28,331 nt of DNA from Candidatus Nomurabacteria bacterium (GTDB taxonomy: Bacteria; Patescibacteriota; Minisyncoccia; Phycocordibacterales; UBA1006), in the NCBI GenBank assembly GCA_029882015.1, contig JAOULM010000003.1, positions 1-28,331 on the forward strand, in the 5' to 3' direction. This document shows positions 1-5,612 of the stretch, piece after piece. Within the stretch, counting starts at the first letter, position 1; each line of letters opens with the position of its first letter. Under the pieces are notes generated by a model. The model searched no databases and had not been told where the DNA came from. It saw only the letters and a program-made list of their open reading frames with translations. Position numbers and translations under genes: made by a program.

Positions 1-5
1 TATTC

Positions 6-34
6 TTGACTTTTTATTTAAAAAATGATATAAT
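6..34 (+). promoter_or_regulatory. Strong sigma70-type promoter of the DGR target gene
   Basis: TTGACT at 6-11, a 17-base spacer and a perfect TATAAT at 29-34, with TG at 26-27 making an extended -10. Transcription should start near 41, leaving a ~127-base leader before the ATG at 168. Bases 24-45 match the promoter at 9429-9450 (minus strand) at 21 of 22 positions. Confidence 0.85.
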
Positions 35-67
35 AGTAAGAAAGGTGTACTTTGAATAAACAGGGTG

Positions 68-113
68 GTTATAGCCACAAGGTGCTTATGTTTAGGCGTT
101 TTATGGCTATGAC
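68..113 (+). other. Hairpin in the leader of the DGR target mRNA
   Basis: GTTATAGCCA (68-77) pairs with TGGCTATGAC (104-113) over 10 bp with one G-T wobble, enclosing 26 bases. The loop holds AAGG and an ATG at 88 that opens a 32-codon upstream reading frame ending at 186, past the target gene's ATG at 168. This could control translation of the target. The structure is predicted by eye only. Confidence 0.4.
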
Positions 114-167
114 TACAATTAGACATAGTTCCTGTTCGGAGAAGAGCATATTAAAAACCATAACGAA

Positions 168-800
168 ATGGAAACAAAATTCTTAACAAAAGACTGGACT
201 GTTGGGCAACTCAATGCTTTGGTAAAAATCATTGGCGAAAAAAATGCCAAAAAAGTTTTAAACGGAACCGCCAAGTTTCAAATAATCTCGGAGCGATTTC
301 TAGAATCCCTTGGAATCATAGACATTGCTCCGGTAAAAATGAAACGCGATGACTATCTCAAAGAAGGTCACAACGGTACCACCAAACTATATCTGTCGGA
401 TAATTTCAAAAACATGTTCTTAAATCATGTTAGTGAAACCATAGATTATGCAGGCGGCAAACTGGAAAAGCTGAAATTAACCAAAGATCGCAGTGATTTT
501 CAAATCAACGAAGAACGCGGCGGCATTTTGATTCAAACCATTGATGATATTGCTGGTCAAATCATTGCATTAACCAGTAAACAACCAAAAGGCGAAAATG
601 GAGATTTAATAAACAATGGTTATGCCAACATATTTTATTTTTTGGATGATGAAAACCGTTTGTTTTATGTCAGCGTGGAATGGCTCGCTGACTACGTCAC
701 GTGGAATGGTTACGCGGACGTAGCGAACGCGCATGCGTGGGGTGAGGGTCGCGTTGTTTTGTCTCCCGCAACTCCTGATCCTGGGGATGTGGAAGCTTGA
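168..800 (+). CDS. DGR target (variable) protein, C-type-lectin-like C-terminus
   Basis: A 210-residue protein diversified by the retroelement. Its N-terminal part (WTVGQLNALVKIIGEKNAKK near residues 10-29) resembles an N-terminal domain I remember from CPR proteins. The C-terminal part, from NGYANIFYF (~150) to the end, has the look of a DGR C-type-lectin fold. Residues 164-202 are encoded by the VR. Relative to the template, 12 residues differ: 169, 171, 173, 176, 177, 182, 184, 189, 190, 192, 195 and 201. Most were Asn or Asp codons in the template. No signal peptide or membrane segment is visible, so the protein is probably cytosolic. The start at 168 has no close ribosome site: GGAG at 138-141 is too distant, though it would suit an in-frame ATT at 150. 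Ligand-binding display is the known role of this class; the ligand here is unknown. Confidence 0.9.
   Translation: METKFLTKDWTVGQLNALVKIIGEKNAKKVLNGTAKFQIISERFLESLGIIDIAPVKMKRDDYLKEGHNGTTKLYLSDNFKNMFLNHVSETIDYAGGKLEKLKLTKDRSDFQINEERGGILIQTIDDIAGQIIALTSKQPKGENGDLINNGYANIFYFLDDENRLFYVSVEWLADYVTWNGYADVANAHAWGEGRVVLSPATPDPGDVEA
655..773 (+). repeat. DGR variable repeat (VR)
   Basis: Aligns without gaps to the TR at 1118-1236 (offset 463). Bases 655-671 are identical. Fifteen positions then differ (673, 678, 684, 685, 693, 697, 701, 711, 717, 732, 735, 742, 750, 751, 769), and each corresponds to an A in TR. They comprise seven A-to-G, four A-to-T and four A-to-C changes. Of about 34 TR adenines 15 are altered, and none of about 85 other bases is. 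An alternative alignment at the 3' end removes the change at 769: VR 768-777 equals TR 1241-1250 if VR lacks 10 template bases. Confidence 0.96.
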
Positions 801-835
801 ACACTTTTTAAACTCTTGGGCACTTTGACCCTTTG

Positions 836-865
836 ATCCCCTGCGCTTTGCGCAGGGGATTTTTT
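836..865 (+). terminator. Hairpin terminator after the VR gene
   Basis: ATCCCCTGCGC (836-846) pairs perfectly with 850-860 across a TTT loop, and five T follow. It fits an intrinsic terminator. In the Bordetella phage DGR a hairpin downstream of the VR initiation site promotes homing. This one starts 63 bases after the VR, further than in that phage, so a homing role is possible but unproven. Confidence 0.8.
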
Positions 866-1117
866 GTTTTATAATAAAAGTATTCTTTGATCGCTCTGGT
901 TACGGCTTGGGCAAAAGAGTAAGGAAAAACAATGCTGAGAATGACCGCAGAGGAATCTTTGGTCAGAGTGGTATTGTGTTTTTCTTTTGCAAAAAAATGC
1001 ATAAAGTTGGTGTCAGATTCTGGCGAGTTTCGAAGCTTCGCAAACAATACAAAAGGTAGGTACATAAGATTGATTGTTCGACCTTTGGTGGTATGGATGG
1101 TATCTGGCATGTTTCGC
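866..1117. other. Spacer between target gene and template repeat
   Basis: No gene I can support. Open frames exist on both strands (808-1119 minus, 932-1141 plus), but neither has recognisable motifs and the minus one runs through the terminator and up to the TR. The TR promoter should lie here or upstream; I see only a weak candidate (TTGATT 1070-1075 with TATGGA 1092-1097). Confidence 0.5.
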
Positions 1118-1236
1118 ACCGTTTGTTTTATGTCAACGTGAAATGGAACGCTGACAACGACACATGGAATGGTAACGCGAACGTAGCGAACGCGAATACG
1201 TGGGATGAGGGTAACGTTGTTTTGTCTCCCGAAACT
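1118..1236 (+). repeat. DGR template repeat (TR)
   Basis: Invariant donor copy for the VR, non-coding by context. Read in the VR frame it is packed with AAC and other adenine-bearing codons (VNVKWNADNDTWNGNANVAN), the usual design that gives the widest amino-acid range without stop codons when A is randomised. Shared sequence may extend to 1250, where GCAACTCCTG matches VR 768-777, after a 10-base stretch (1231-1240) that VR lacks. Confidence 0.96.
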
Positions 1237-1244
1237 TTGTGCAA

Positions 1245-1278
1245 CTCCTGGTCAATAAATATTGATTGGGAGTTTTTT
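1245..1278 (+). terminator. Hairpin with T-tract at the 3' end of the TR
   Basis: Bases 1245-1256 pair with 1261-1272 (12 bp, three G-T wobbles) and TTTTTT follows at 1273-1278. It would end the TR transcript, giving the template RNA a defined structured 3' end. It overlaps the last bases shared with the VR, so it may also keep the donor copy distinct from the recipient. Confidence 0.65.
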
Positions 1279-1301
1279 AAATAAACAAAGAAATCAAGTT
1301 A

Positions 1302-1694
1302 TTATTCGTCAGTTTCTACCCCCTTTTTCCAACCACCTAGCATTTTACCAATTTCTGCCAAAAGTCCTCCTAGTTCAATATATTTTCCATTGCCAATATA
1401 TTTTCCTTCCCATGCAATCTGAAGAAGAAATTTCAAGATATCCAATAATGCAACAGCGCGGATAATATATGTTGCTTTGTTGTCTTTTTTACTAAAATAA
1501 GCTCGATACGTTGCTTCTAATAGATCGATAAATTTATTTTCAATACGGTCGCCCAGTGTATAGCGACTACTCCGCGGTATATGTGGAACTATTTCTAACC
1601 ACAAAAGATATGCTTGTTTTACTCGTGCTAGAATTGATGCAGAATCAAGAGAGAGAGAGAGCTTTGCTGGATGTGAATTATTATGCGATTTCAT
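1302..1694 (-). CDS. avd: DGR accessory variability determinant (Avd)
   Basis: A 130-residue all-helical protein of the Avd / S23 four-helix-bundle family. Hallmarks are RYTLGDRIENKFIDLLEA near residues 43-60 and the C-terminal block KYIELGGLLAEIGKMLGGWK. Known Avd proteins form a basic pentamer that binds the RT and template RNA and is needed for mutagenic cDNA synthesis. Here the gene is on the strand opposite to TR, RT and target, in the TR-RT gap, so it must have its own promoter. Its start (ATG at 1694) overlaps the ATG at 1683 that I infer was the original RT start, so the two were divergent and overlapping. Codons 12-16 contain a (GA)6 tract at 1649-1660, a possible slippage site. Confidence 0.88.
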   Translation of the reverse strand: MKSHNNSHPAKLSLSLDSASILARVKQAYLLWLEIVPHIPRSSRYTLGDRIENKFIDLLEATYRAYFSKKDNKATYIIRAVALLDILKFLLQIAWEGKYIGNGKYIELGGLLAEIGKMLGGWKKGVETDE

Positions 1695-1721
1695 ACTACC
1701 TATCAGAATATCATATCACCT

Positions 1722-1778
1722 GAAAATTCTGCAACATCTTTGCGGTAAACGAAAGCGCAAAGATGTTGCAGAATTTTC
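1722..1778. repeat. Perfect 23-bp inverted repeat disrupting the RT 5' end
   Basis: Left arm 1722-1744 (GAAAATTCTGCAAC through TTTGCG) is the exact reverse complement of right arm 1756-1778, with an 11-base loop. The right arm encodes the conserved RT residues RKDVAEFS. The left arm sits where the missing RT codons should be. It therefore looks like a copy of the right arm written backwards by template switching, seeded by the short GAAAATTC/GAATTTTC match. It could also form a strong RNA hairpin or cruciform. Confidence 0.9.
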
Positions 1779-1785
1779 TCTATGT

Positions 1786-2676
1786 TTGTTTGAAAATATA
1801 ATGAATCTTAATTATGATTTAAAAACAAAAACATACCAGCATTCATCATACGAACACTTCAAAATAAACGACCCCAAACCACGTGATATTCACAAAGCTT
1901 CCGTACGCGATCGGTTGCTTCACCACGCTATCTATCGCGCACTGTATCCATATTTTGATACGAAATTCATTCATAATTCGTATTCGTGTAGAAAAAACAA
2001 AGGTACACACAAAGCTCTGATTGCATTTAATAAAATGGCACGAAAGGTGGGTAAAAATCACACAAAAACGGTTTGGGTTTTGAAATGTGATATTAAAAAG
2101 TTTTTTGCAAGGATTGACCATAATATTTTGAAACAGATTCTTGCTAAACATATTACAGATGACAACATACTTTGGCTTTTGGAGCAGGTGATTGATAGTT
2201 TTCCTTCTATATTGAAGTCCGACTTCGATATAGGTGGTTTGCCGTTGGGTAATCTTACGTCACAATTGTTGGTAAATATATACATGAACGAATTTGACCA
2301 ATGGGTAAAACATAAACTCAAGGCAAAACATTATATTCGTTATGCTGACGATTTTGTATTTTTACACGAAGACAAGAAAATACTTGAAAAATACCTACAG
2401 CAAGTTCATATATTTTTAGAAGAAAAACTAAAACTTGAACTTCATCCAGATAAAGTATCCATTACAAGTTTTGCTTCAGGTGTTGATTTTCTGGGATGGG
2501 TTCATTTTACAGACCACCGTGTACTTCGCACTGTTACCAAGCGCAGGATGATGAAAAACATTATGCAAAAACAGGGAAAAGAAGAAGTGGTGCAATCATA
2601 TTTGGGGATGTTATCGCATGGGGATGGTTATAAAATTAAAGAACAAATTGTTTCTTTTTTTGAAAAGCTTAACTAA
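1786..2676 (+). CDS. DGR reverse transcriptase, N-terminally truncated or broken
   Basis: Copies the TR RNA into adenine-mutagenised cDNA for the VR. Counted from the TTG at 1786 (296 residues): catalytic CDIKKFF at 101-107, the DGR-type GLPLGNLTSQ at 151-160 (SQ rather than the QG of other RTs), YADD at 186-189, and a thumb with GVDFLGW and HRVLRT. The core is intact. The N-terminus is not: in-frame codons 1744-1785 still encode the conserved GKRKRKDVAEF block but no ATG, GTG or TTG precedes them. The block expected before it (TYQNIISPEN, from ATG 1683) is in another frame and ends at a TAA at 1746-1748. A 23-bp inverted repeat lies exactly at the junction. Translation could only begin at TTG 1786 or ATG 1801, giving an RT lacking ~40 residues. 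It may be inactive. The end overlaps the convergent arsR by 8 bases. Confidence 0.88.
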   Translation: MFENIMNLNYDLKTKTYQHSSYEHFKINDPKPRDIHKASVRDRLLHHAIYRALYPYFDTKFIHNSYSCRKNKGTHKALIAFNKMARKVGKNHTKTVWVLKCDIKKFFARIDHNILKQILAKHITDDNILWLLEQVIDSFPSILKSDFDIGGLPLGNLTSQLLVNIYMNEFDQWVKHKLKAKHYIRYADDFVFLHEDKKILEKYLQQVHIFLEEKLKLELHPDKVSITSFASGVDFLGWVHFTDHRVLRTVTKRRMMKNIMQKQGKEEVVQSYLGMLSHGDGYKIKEQIVSFFEKLN

Positions 2677-2938
2677 TTCGACCAATGATGGACCGGATCA
2701 ATCCGTGCATCTTGGGGCGCAGTTTATACATAATATAATTTCCCTCGCGATAACCAATAACGGCTTTGGCGTGTTCTAAAATGGCAAGATGTTTTGATGT
2801 CGCGTGAATAGAAAGATTAATTTTATCGGCAATATAACCCACCGATGCAAATTTATGTTGCGATAGTGTTTGCATTATTTCGAGGCGTTTTTCATAGGCG
2901 AGCGCCTTTAATATTTTTTCAAGTTGTGGAATTTTCAT
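2669..2938 (-). CDS. ArsR-family winged-helix repressor
   Basis: An 89-residue winged-helix DNA-binding protein of ArsR/SmtB size. LEKILKALAYEKRLEIMQTL (6-25) is the typical first helices; SVGYIADKINLSIHATSKHL (~32-51) is the helix-turn-helix with the family's S..SKHL recognition pattern; YREGNYIMYKL (~63-73) is the wing. No CxC metal site is visible, so the effector need not be a metal. It converges on the RT gene (8-base overlap). It is probably autoregulated: a perfect palindrome fills the -35/-10 spacer of its own promoter. A divergent histone-like gene is the nearest other possible target. Confidence 0.85.
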   Translation of the reverse strand: MKIPQLEKILKALAYEKRLEIMQTLSQHKFASVGYIADKINLSIHATSKHLAILEHAKAVIGYREGNYIMYKLRPKMHGLIRSIIGRIS

Positions 2939-2984
2939 ACAATGTAAAGCTTTCAGTGGTAAAGATTCTCGTTACGCTATTTTT

Positions 2985-3013
2985 AGTATATAACCATTAG
3001 CGCTAATGGTTAA
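2985..3013 (-). promoter_or_regulatory. arsR promoter with 22-bp palindromic operator
   Basis: On the minus strand TTAACC (3008-3013), a 17-base spacer and TATACT (2985-2990). The spacer is occupied by a perfect 22-bp palindrome at 2991-3012 (TAACCATTAGC and its complement), the size and position expected for a dimeric repressor site. A TTATCCACA DnaA-box sequence lies just beyond, at 3018-3026. Confidence 0.75.
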
Positions 3014-3043
3014 ATAGTTATCCACATATTAGTTTATTTTATG

Positions 3044-3072
3044 TTGAGTCGTTATCAAAAACTGGGGATAAT
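3044..3072 (+). promoter_or_regulatory. Promoter of the histone-like gene
   Basis: TTGAGT (3044-3049), 17-base spacer, GATAAT (3067-3072). The predicted leader is about 55 bases and contains GAGG...CCTC, able to form a small hairpin. Confidence 0.6.
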
Positions 3073-3134
3073 AGATACATACCCGAGGAGCCGGTCGAAC
3101 CTCAATGTTATTACTCGTCATATGATATATCACT

Positions 3135-3362
3135 ATGCCAGCAAAAAAACGAAAAACTGCTAAAAAAGCTACAAAGAAAACAACAAAACGAAAAGTAGCT
3201 AAAAAGCGACCAGCAGCAAAGAAAAAAGTGGCCAAGCGAAAGCCAGCCAAGAAAAAAGCAACAAAGAAAAAAGCTGCTAAAAAAGCTGCAAAGAAAAAGC
3301 CAGCAAAACGTAAGGCTGCCAAGAAAACAGCCAAGAAAAAGCCAGCACGACGTCGTCGTTAA
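3135..3362 (+). CDS. Lysine/alanine-rich histone H1-like protein
   Basis: 75 residues made almost wholly of Lys, Ala, Thr, Pro and Arg in AAKKK, TKKK and PAKRK-type units, ending RRRR. No globular domain. Such tails resemble the C-terminal part of histone H1 and bacterial Hc1/AlgP-like proteins and would bind DNA or RNA without sequence specificity; nucleoid compaction is the likely role, by analogy only. It has its own promoter and a TTCG-loop terminator, so it is monocistronic. A 39-residue relative is encoded at 4097 and a similar tail ends the protein at 5900. The antisense open frames across it are compositional shadows. Confidence 0.85.
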   Translation: MPAKKRKTAKKATKKTTKRKVAKKRPAAKKKVAKRKPAKKKATKKKAAKKAAKKKPAKRKAAKKTAKKKPARRRR

Positions 3363-3369
3363 TCGCTTC

Positions 3370-3396
3370 AAAAACCGCTTCGGCGGTTTTTGTTTT
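3370..3396 (+). terminator. Terminator with UUCG tetraloop
   Basis: AAAAACCGC (3370-3378), TTCG loop, GCGGTTTTT (3383-3391) and further T residues. Confidence 0.9.
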
Positions 3397-3404
3397 TTCT
3401 GGGG

Positions 3405-3410
3405 TATACT
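3405..3410 (+). promoter_or_regulatory. -10 box close to the VIT1-like start
   Basis: TATACT preceded by GGGG, 9 bases upstream of the ATG at 3420 and directly against the ATG at 3411. The position favours 3420 as start, on a nearly leaderless mRNA. Confidence 0.55.
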
Positions 3411-3419
3411 ATGTTTTAT

Positions 3420-3941
3420 ATGATTAAAAAATATTCTAAAAAATATATTGCTGAATTTGTCTATGGGGCTACGGATGGTACGGTAACGACATTCGCCATT
3501 ATTTCTGGAGTTGTTGGGGCGGGACTCTCTCCGTTGATTGTTTTGATTCTGGGAGTATCCAACGTGCTTGCTGATGGGTTTTCGATGGCATCATCAAATT
3601 ATTTATCCGAAAGATCTGAAATAGCTCTAAGTGGACACAAACAAAAAAACAAGCATCCAATAAAATCTTCGGCGGTGACGTTTGTATCTTTTATTGCTAT
3701 TGGAACTATTCCGTTGTCTCCGTTTATTGTGGCGCTGGGATCATCATGGGTAGCTGATCGACAATTTTTAATTTCATTTATCGCGACAGGGATTGCTTTT
3801 GCGTTGGTGGGGGCGATTCGTGGACGAGTGACCGGTGAACATCCGCTGGCGACGTCGTTTGAAACATTGGTGATCGGGGGAATCGCCGCGGGGATCGCTT
3901 TTAGTGTTGGGTTTGGTTTGCGGATTTTGATAGGGGTATAA
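3420..3941 (+). CDS. VIT1/CCC1-family metal (Fe/Mn) transporter
   Basis: About 173 residues with the family's signature first helix (FVYGATDGTVTTFAIISGVV) and second helix with ADGFSMASSNYLSE. Two to three further hydrophobic helices follow, including the Gly-rich C-terminal GGIAAGIAFSVGFGLRILIG. VIT1-type proteins export Fe2+ or Mn2+ from the cytosol in exchange for protons. The cytosolic metal-binding region between helices 2 and 3 of plant VIT1 is replaced by a short Lys-rich linker, as in compact bacterial members. I chose ATG 3420 because a -10 box sits immediately before 3411. It is monocistronic, downstream of a terminator. Confidence 0.85.
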   Translation: MIKKYSKKYIAEFVYGATDGTVTTFAIISGVVGAGLSPLIVLILGVSNVLADGFSMASSNYLSERSEIALSGHKQKNKHPIKSSAVTFVSFIAIGTIPLSPFIVALGSSWVADRQFLISFIATGIAFALVGAIRGRVTGEHPLATSFETLVIGGIAAGIAFSVGFGLRILIGV

Positions 3942-4096
3942 TTTATCCCCATCTTTTTTTGAGGGTGTCTTTTTATTTTTAAAAACAACATTACAATATA
4001 CAAATAGATGGTAACGTGTTCGTGTGGGTATATCGCATGGGCCAATGAACCGCCAACATCGGTTCGAATGTTATTAGCCCCTTATCATTTCTCGAG

Positions 4097-4216
4097 ATGA
4101 AAAAAGTAAAAAAAGCAGCTCCTAAAAAGGTAGCCAAAAAAACAGCTAAAAAGGCTGTAAAAAAAGCTCCTAAAAAAGCAGCCAAGAAAAAAACCGCAGC
4201 GAAAAAGAAAAAATAG
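4097..4216 (+). CDS. Very short lysine/alanine-rich histone-like protein
   Basis: A 39-residue reading frame (MKKVKKAAPKK start, KKTAAKKKK end) of Lys, Ala, Pro, Val and Thr only, closely resembling the protein at 3135 and the tail of the one at 5900. A perfect 28-base palindromic terminator begins 10 bases after its stop, which supports a real transcription unit. The preceding ~155 bases are non-coding leader; TACAAT near 3993 is a possible -10. Nucleic-acid binding is inferred from composition alone. Confidence 0.7.
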   Translation: MKKVKKAAPKKVAKKTAKKAVKKAPKKAAKKKTAAKKKK

Positions 4217-4225
4217 TCCGCCGCC

Positions 4226-4253
4226 AAAAACCGCTCACATGTGAGCGGTTTTT
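4226..4253. terminator. Palindromic bidirectional terminator
   Basis: AAAAACCGCTCACA (4226-4239) is followed directly by its exact reverse complement (4240-4253). The T-tract runs into the TGGTATACT promoter of the next gene. Confidence 0.9.
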
Positions 4254-4261
4254 GGTATACT
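4254..4261 (+). promoter_or_regulatory. Extended -10 promoter, predicted leaderless mRNA
   Basis: TGG then TATACT (4256-4261), six bases before the ATG at 4268. Transcription would start at or next to the start codon. Confidence 0.65.
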
Positions 4262-4267
4262 GTATAT

Positions 4268-4714
4268 ATGATATTACAAGCACTCGCACTTTTTATTTGG
4301 ATCGCCGGGTTTATTATTGGTCTAGGAGCAGTCGTGGTTATCGATATCCATGGATTTTTGGGGCGCAAATCGCGATATTGGACGGTAGCAACAACACGTA
4401 CTCATAAAATAACCAAACCGCTCATTTGGGTAGGGACGATTCTTGTTGCTGTTGGTGGTATTTGGTATTACAGCATCGTGGGGGTTACTTGGATTACGAT
4501 TGTGCACGCAATTATTCTGGGAATTTTACTTCTCAATGGTGCCTATCTCAGTTTTGTAGTAAGCCCATATTTATTAAAACAAGAGCGCAGTACCGAGGGT
4601 GTTAAAATTCTACCTCCATCTTGGCAACGACGTATCACCCTGGGGTTATTAATTGGTGATACAGGGTGGTGGATTGCCGTTGCATTGTTTGTATGGCTAA
4701 TTGTTGCCCGTTAA
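4268..4714 (+). CDS. Small integral membrane protein, function unknown
   Basis: 148 residues with four predicted membrane helices: LALFIWIAGFIIGLGAVVVI near 6-25, KPLIWVGTILVAVGGIWYY near 55-73, TWITIVHAIILGILLLNGAY near 78-97, and a C-terminal GWWIAVALFVWLIVA. A charged loop with HGFLGRKSRYW joins helices 1 and 2. Histidines in and near the helices (DIHGF, RTHK, VHAI) could bind metal or haem, but I do not recognise a family. ATG 4268 is preferred over an upstream start inside the terminator because of the -10 at 4256. The next gene follows after 4 bases, so the two form an operon. Confidence 0.7.
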   Translation: MILQALALFIWIAGFIIGLGAVVVIDIHGFLGRKSRYWTVATTRTHKITKPLIWVGTILVAVGGIWYYSIVGVTWITIVHAIILGILLLNGAYLSFVVSPYLLKQERSTEGVKILPPSWQRRITLGLLIGDTGWWIAVALFVWLIVAR

Positions 4715-4718
4715 TAGT

Positions 4719-5249
4719 ATGCCGCGCTCACATAAAAAAACAGTCACCGTCAACGATAAAATGCAAAAAAAATACACCTACGAGCTGGTTGAACCAGTGG
4801 GGCGTAATTTTGATTCCACATTCAAACCAGATTTGACCCCCGCCAAAATGTTGGCGCTGGGAGTATTTGGAGGTGTGTATATGCGCGATTGCCAAAAAGA
4901 ATTTCCCAAAACGTGGTTTACTCGGGCAAAATTTCAGAAAAAGGAATCCTTTGCCCGTGACCCAGAAATAAATTATTTTACCATCAACGCCAGTCAACCA
5001 TTATCTGTGTGGCAAAAAAAGGGGTGGATTAATGAAAAACATGATCCGCGTGGTTGGTTTCAGTGGTACTGTCGTTATTATATGGGGCGCCGTCTCCCCG
5101 ACGAAGATCGGCGACAAATCAAACGCTGGAAACAAATGATACGCCACTTGGCGCAAATAAAACATAATTGTCGAGCGGGGGATATTCTGTGTCGCCCGCG
5201 TCAACGCCAGGCATTGCTTCATTGGGGGTATGACACTCGGAAAATGTAG
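4719..5249 (+). CDS. Conserved hypothetical protein, aromatic/Arg-rich
   Basis: 176 residues, soluble and basic, rich in Trp, Tyr and Arg. Conserved-looking segments are DPRGWFQWYCRYYMGRR (~108-124) and CRPRQRQALLHWGYD near the end, with a Cys pair (CRAGDILC). I remember similar proteins of unknown function annotated in bacteria and fungi but cannot name a domain. The start ATG 4719 lies just after the upstream stop; the longer frame from 4701 would overlap that gene. No catalytic motif is recognisable. Confidence 0.75.
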   Translation: MPRSHKKTVTVNDKMQKKYTYELVEPVGRNFDSTFKPDLTPAKMLALGVFGGVYMRDCQKEFPKTWFTRAKFQKKESFARDPEINYFTINASQPLSVWQKKGWINEKHDPRGWFQWYCRYYMGRRLPDEDRRQIKRWKQMIRHLAQIKHNCRAGDILCRPRQRQALLHWGYDTRKM

Positions 5250-5281
5250 ATTTTTCTTTCTGGAAAGAAGTTTCATTTCTG

Positions 5282-5323
5282 TGGTACAATTGAATCACGT
5301 CGATAGTACGGATAATATCCGTA
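5282..5323 (+). promoter_or_regulatory. Extended -10 promoter followed by a leader hairpin
   Basis: TGG plus TACAAT (5285-5290) gives an extended -10. Within the transcript TACGGATA (5307-5314) mirrors TATCCGTA (5316-5323) and is followed by TTTTATTATTT, resembling an attenuator. The gene starts at 5352. Confidence 0.5.
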
Positions 5324-5351
5324 TTTTATTATTTAATCTTTATTATTTATT

Positions 5352-5606
5352 ATGGAACCAGACACAAACACAACACCTACGGCTGACGATGTCGCACCGG
5401 CAGATACTCAGAACCCTGCAATGCCAGATCCCGCAGCAGCGCCTGCCGCAGAACCTGCAGTAGCCCCAACAGAAGAAAAAACAGCCCCTAGCGATGGAAC
5501 AGACGCAGCACCTGTTGTTGCAGCACCAGAAATGCCCGTAGAGGCAACTCCAGCAGATGCCGCTCCCGCAGCAGCCGCAGAAGAACCAGCTGCTCCAGCA
5601 ATGTAA
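5352..5606 (+). CDS. Acidic Ala/Pro/Glu-rich low-complexity protein
   Basis: 84 residues, nearly all Ala, Pro, Asp, Glu, Thr and Val, with almost no basic residues, so strongly acidic and disordered. No signal peptide or membrane segment. It has its own promoter and is followed by a 28-bp perfect hairpin, so the unit is real, though low-complexity sequence tells little about function. It sits among genes for highly basic Lys-rich proteins; an acidic partner or chaperone for them is a conjecture. The cold-shock protein at 11755 has a similar acidic tail. Confidence 0.7.
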   Translation: MEPDTNTTPTADDVAPADTQNPAMPDPAAAPAAEPAVAPTEEKTAPSDGTDAAPVVAAPEMPVEATPADAAPAAAAEEPAAPAM

Positions 5607-5612
5607 TAAATT

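Noticed and set aside
808..1119. 103-codon minus-strand reading frame between VR gene and TR
   Set aside because: It runs through the terminator hairpin and ends at the TR border, has no recognisable motif, and no promoter was seen.
1093..1284. 63-codon reading frame over the TR
   Set aside because: It is open because the template mirrors target-gene codons. The TR is a non-coding donor.
1722..1778. Inverted repeat as ends of an insertion sequence
   Set aside because: Only 11 bases separate the arms, there is no target duplication, and one arm is native RT coding sequence.
3029..3371. Hydrophobic Phe/Ala/Leu-rich frames antisense to the Lys-rich genes (also at 3991-4368 and 6334-6558)
   Set aside because: Antisense of AAA/AAG/GCx codons automatically reads as Phe, Leu, Cys and Gly/Ala. 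These are shadows, not membrane proteins.
4045..4075. GGTTCGAAT resembling a tRNA T loop; also GGTCGAACC near 3093
   Set aside because: The stem lengths and loop size do not fit, and no acceptor, D or anticodon arms can be drawn. No tRNA or rRNA gene was found in the window.
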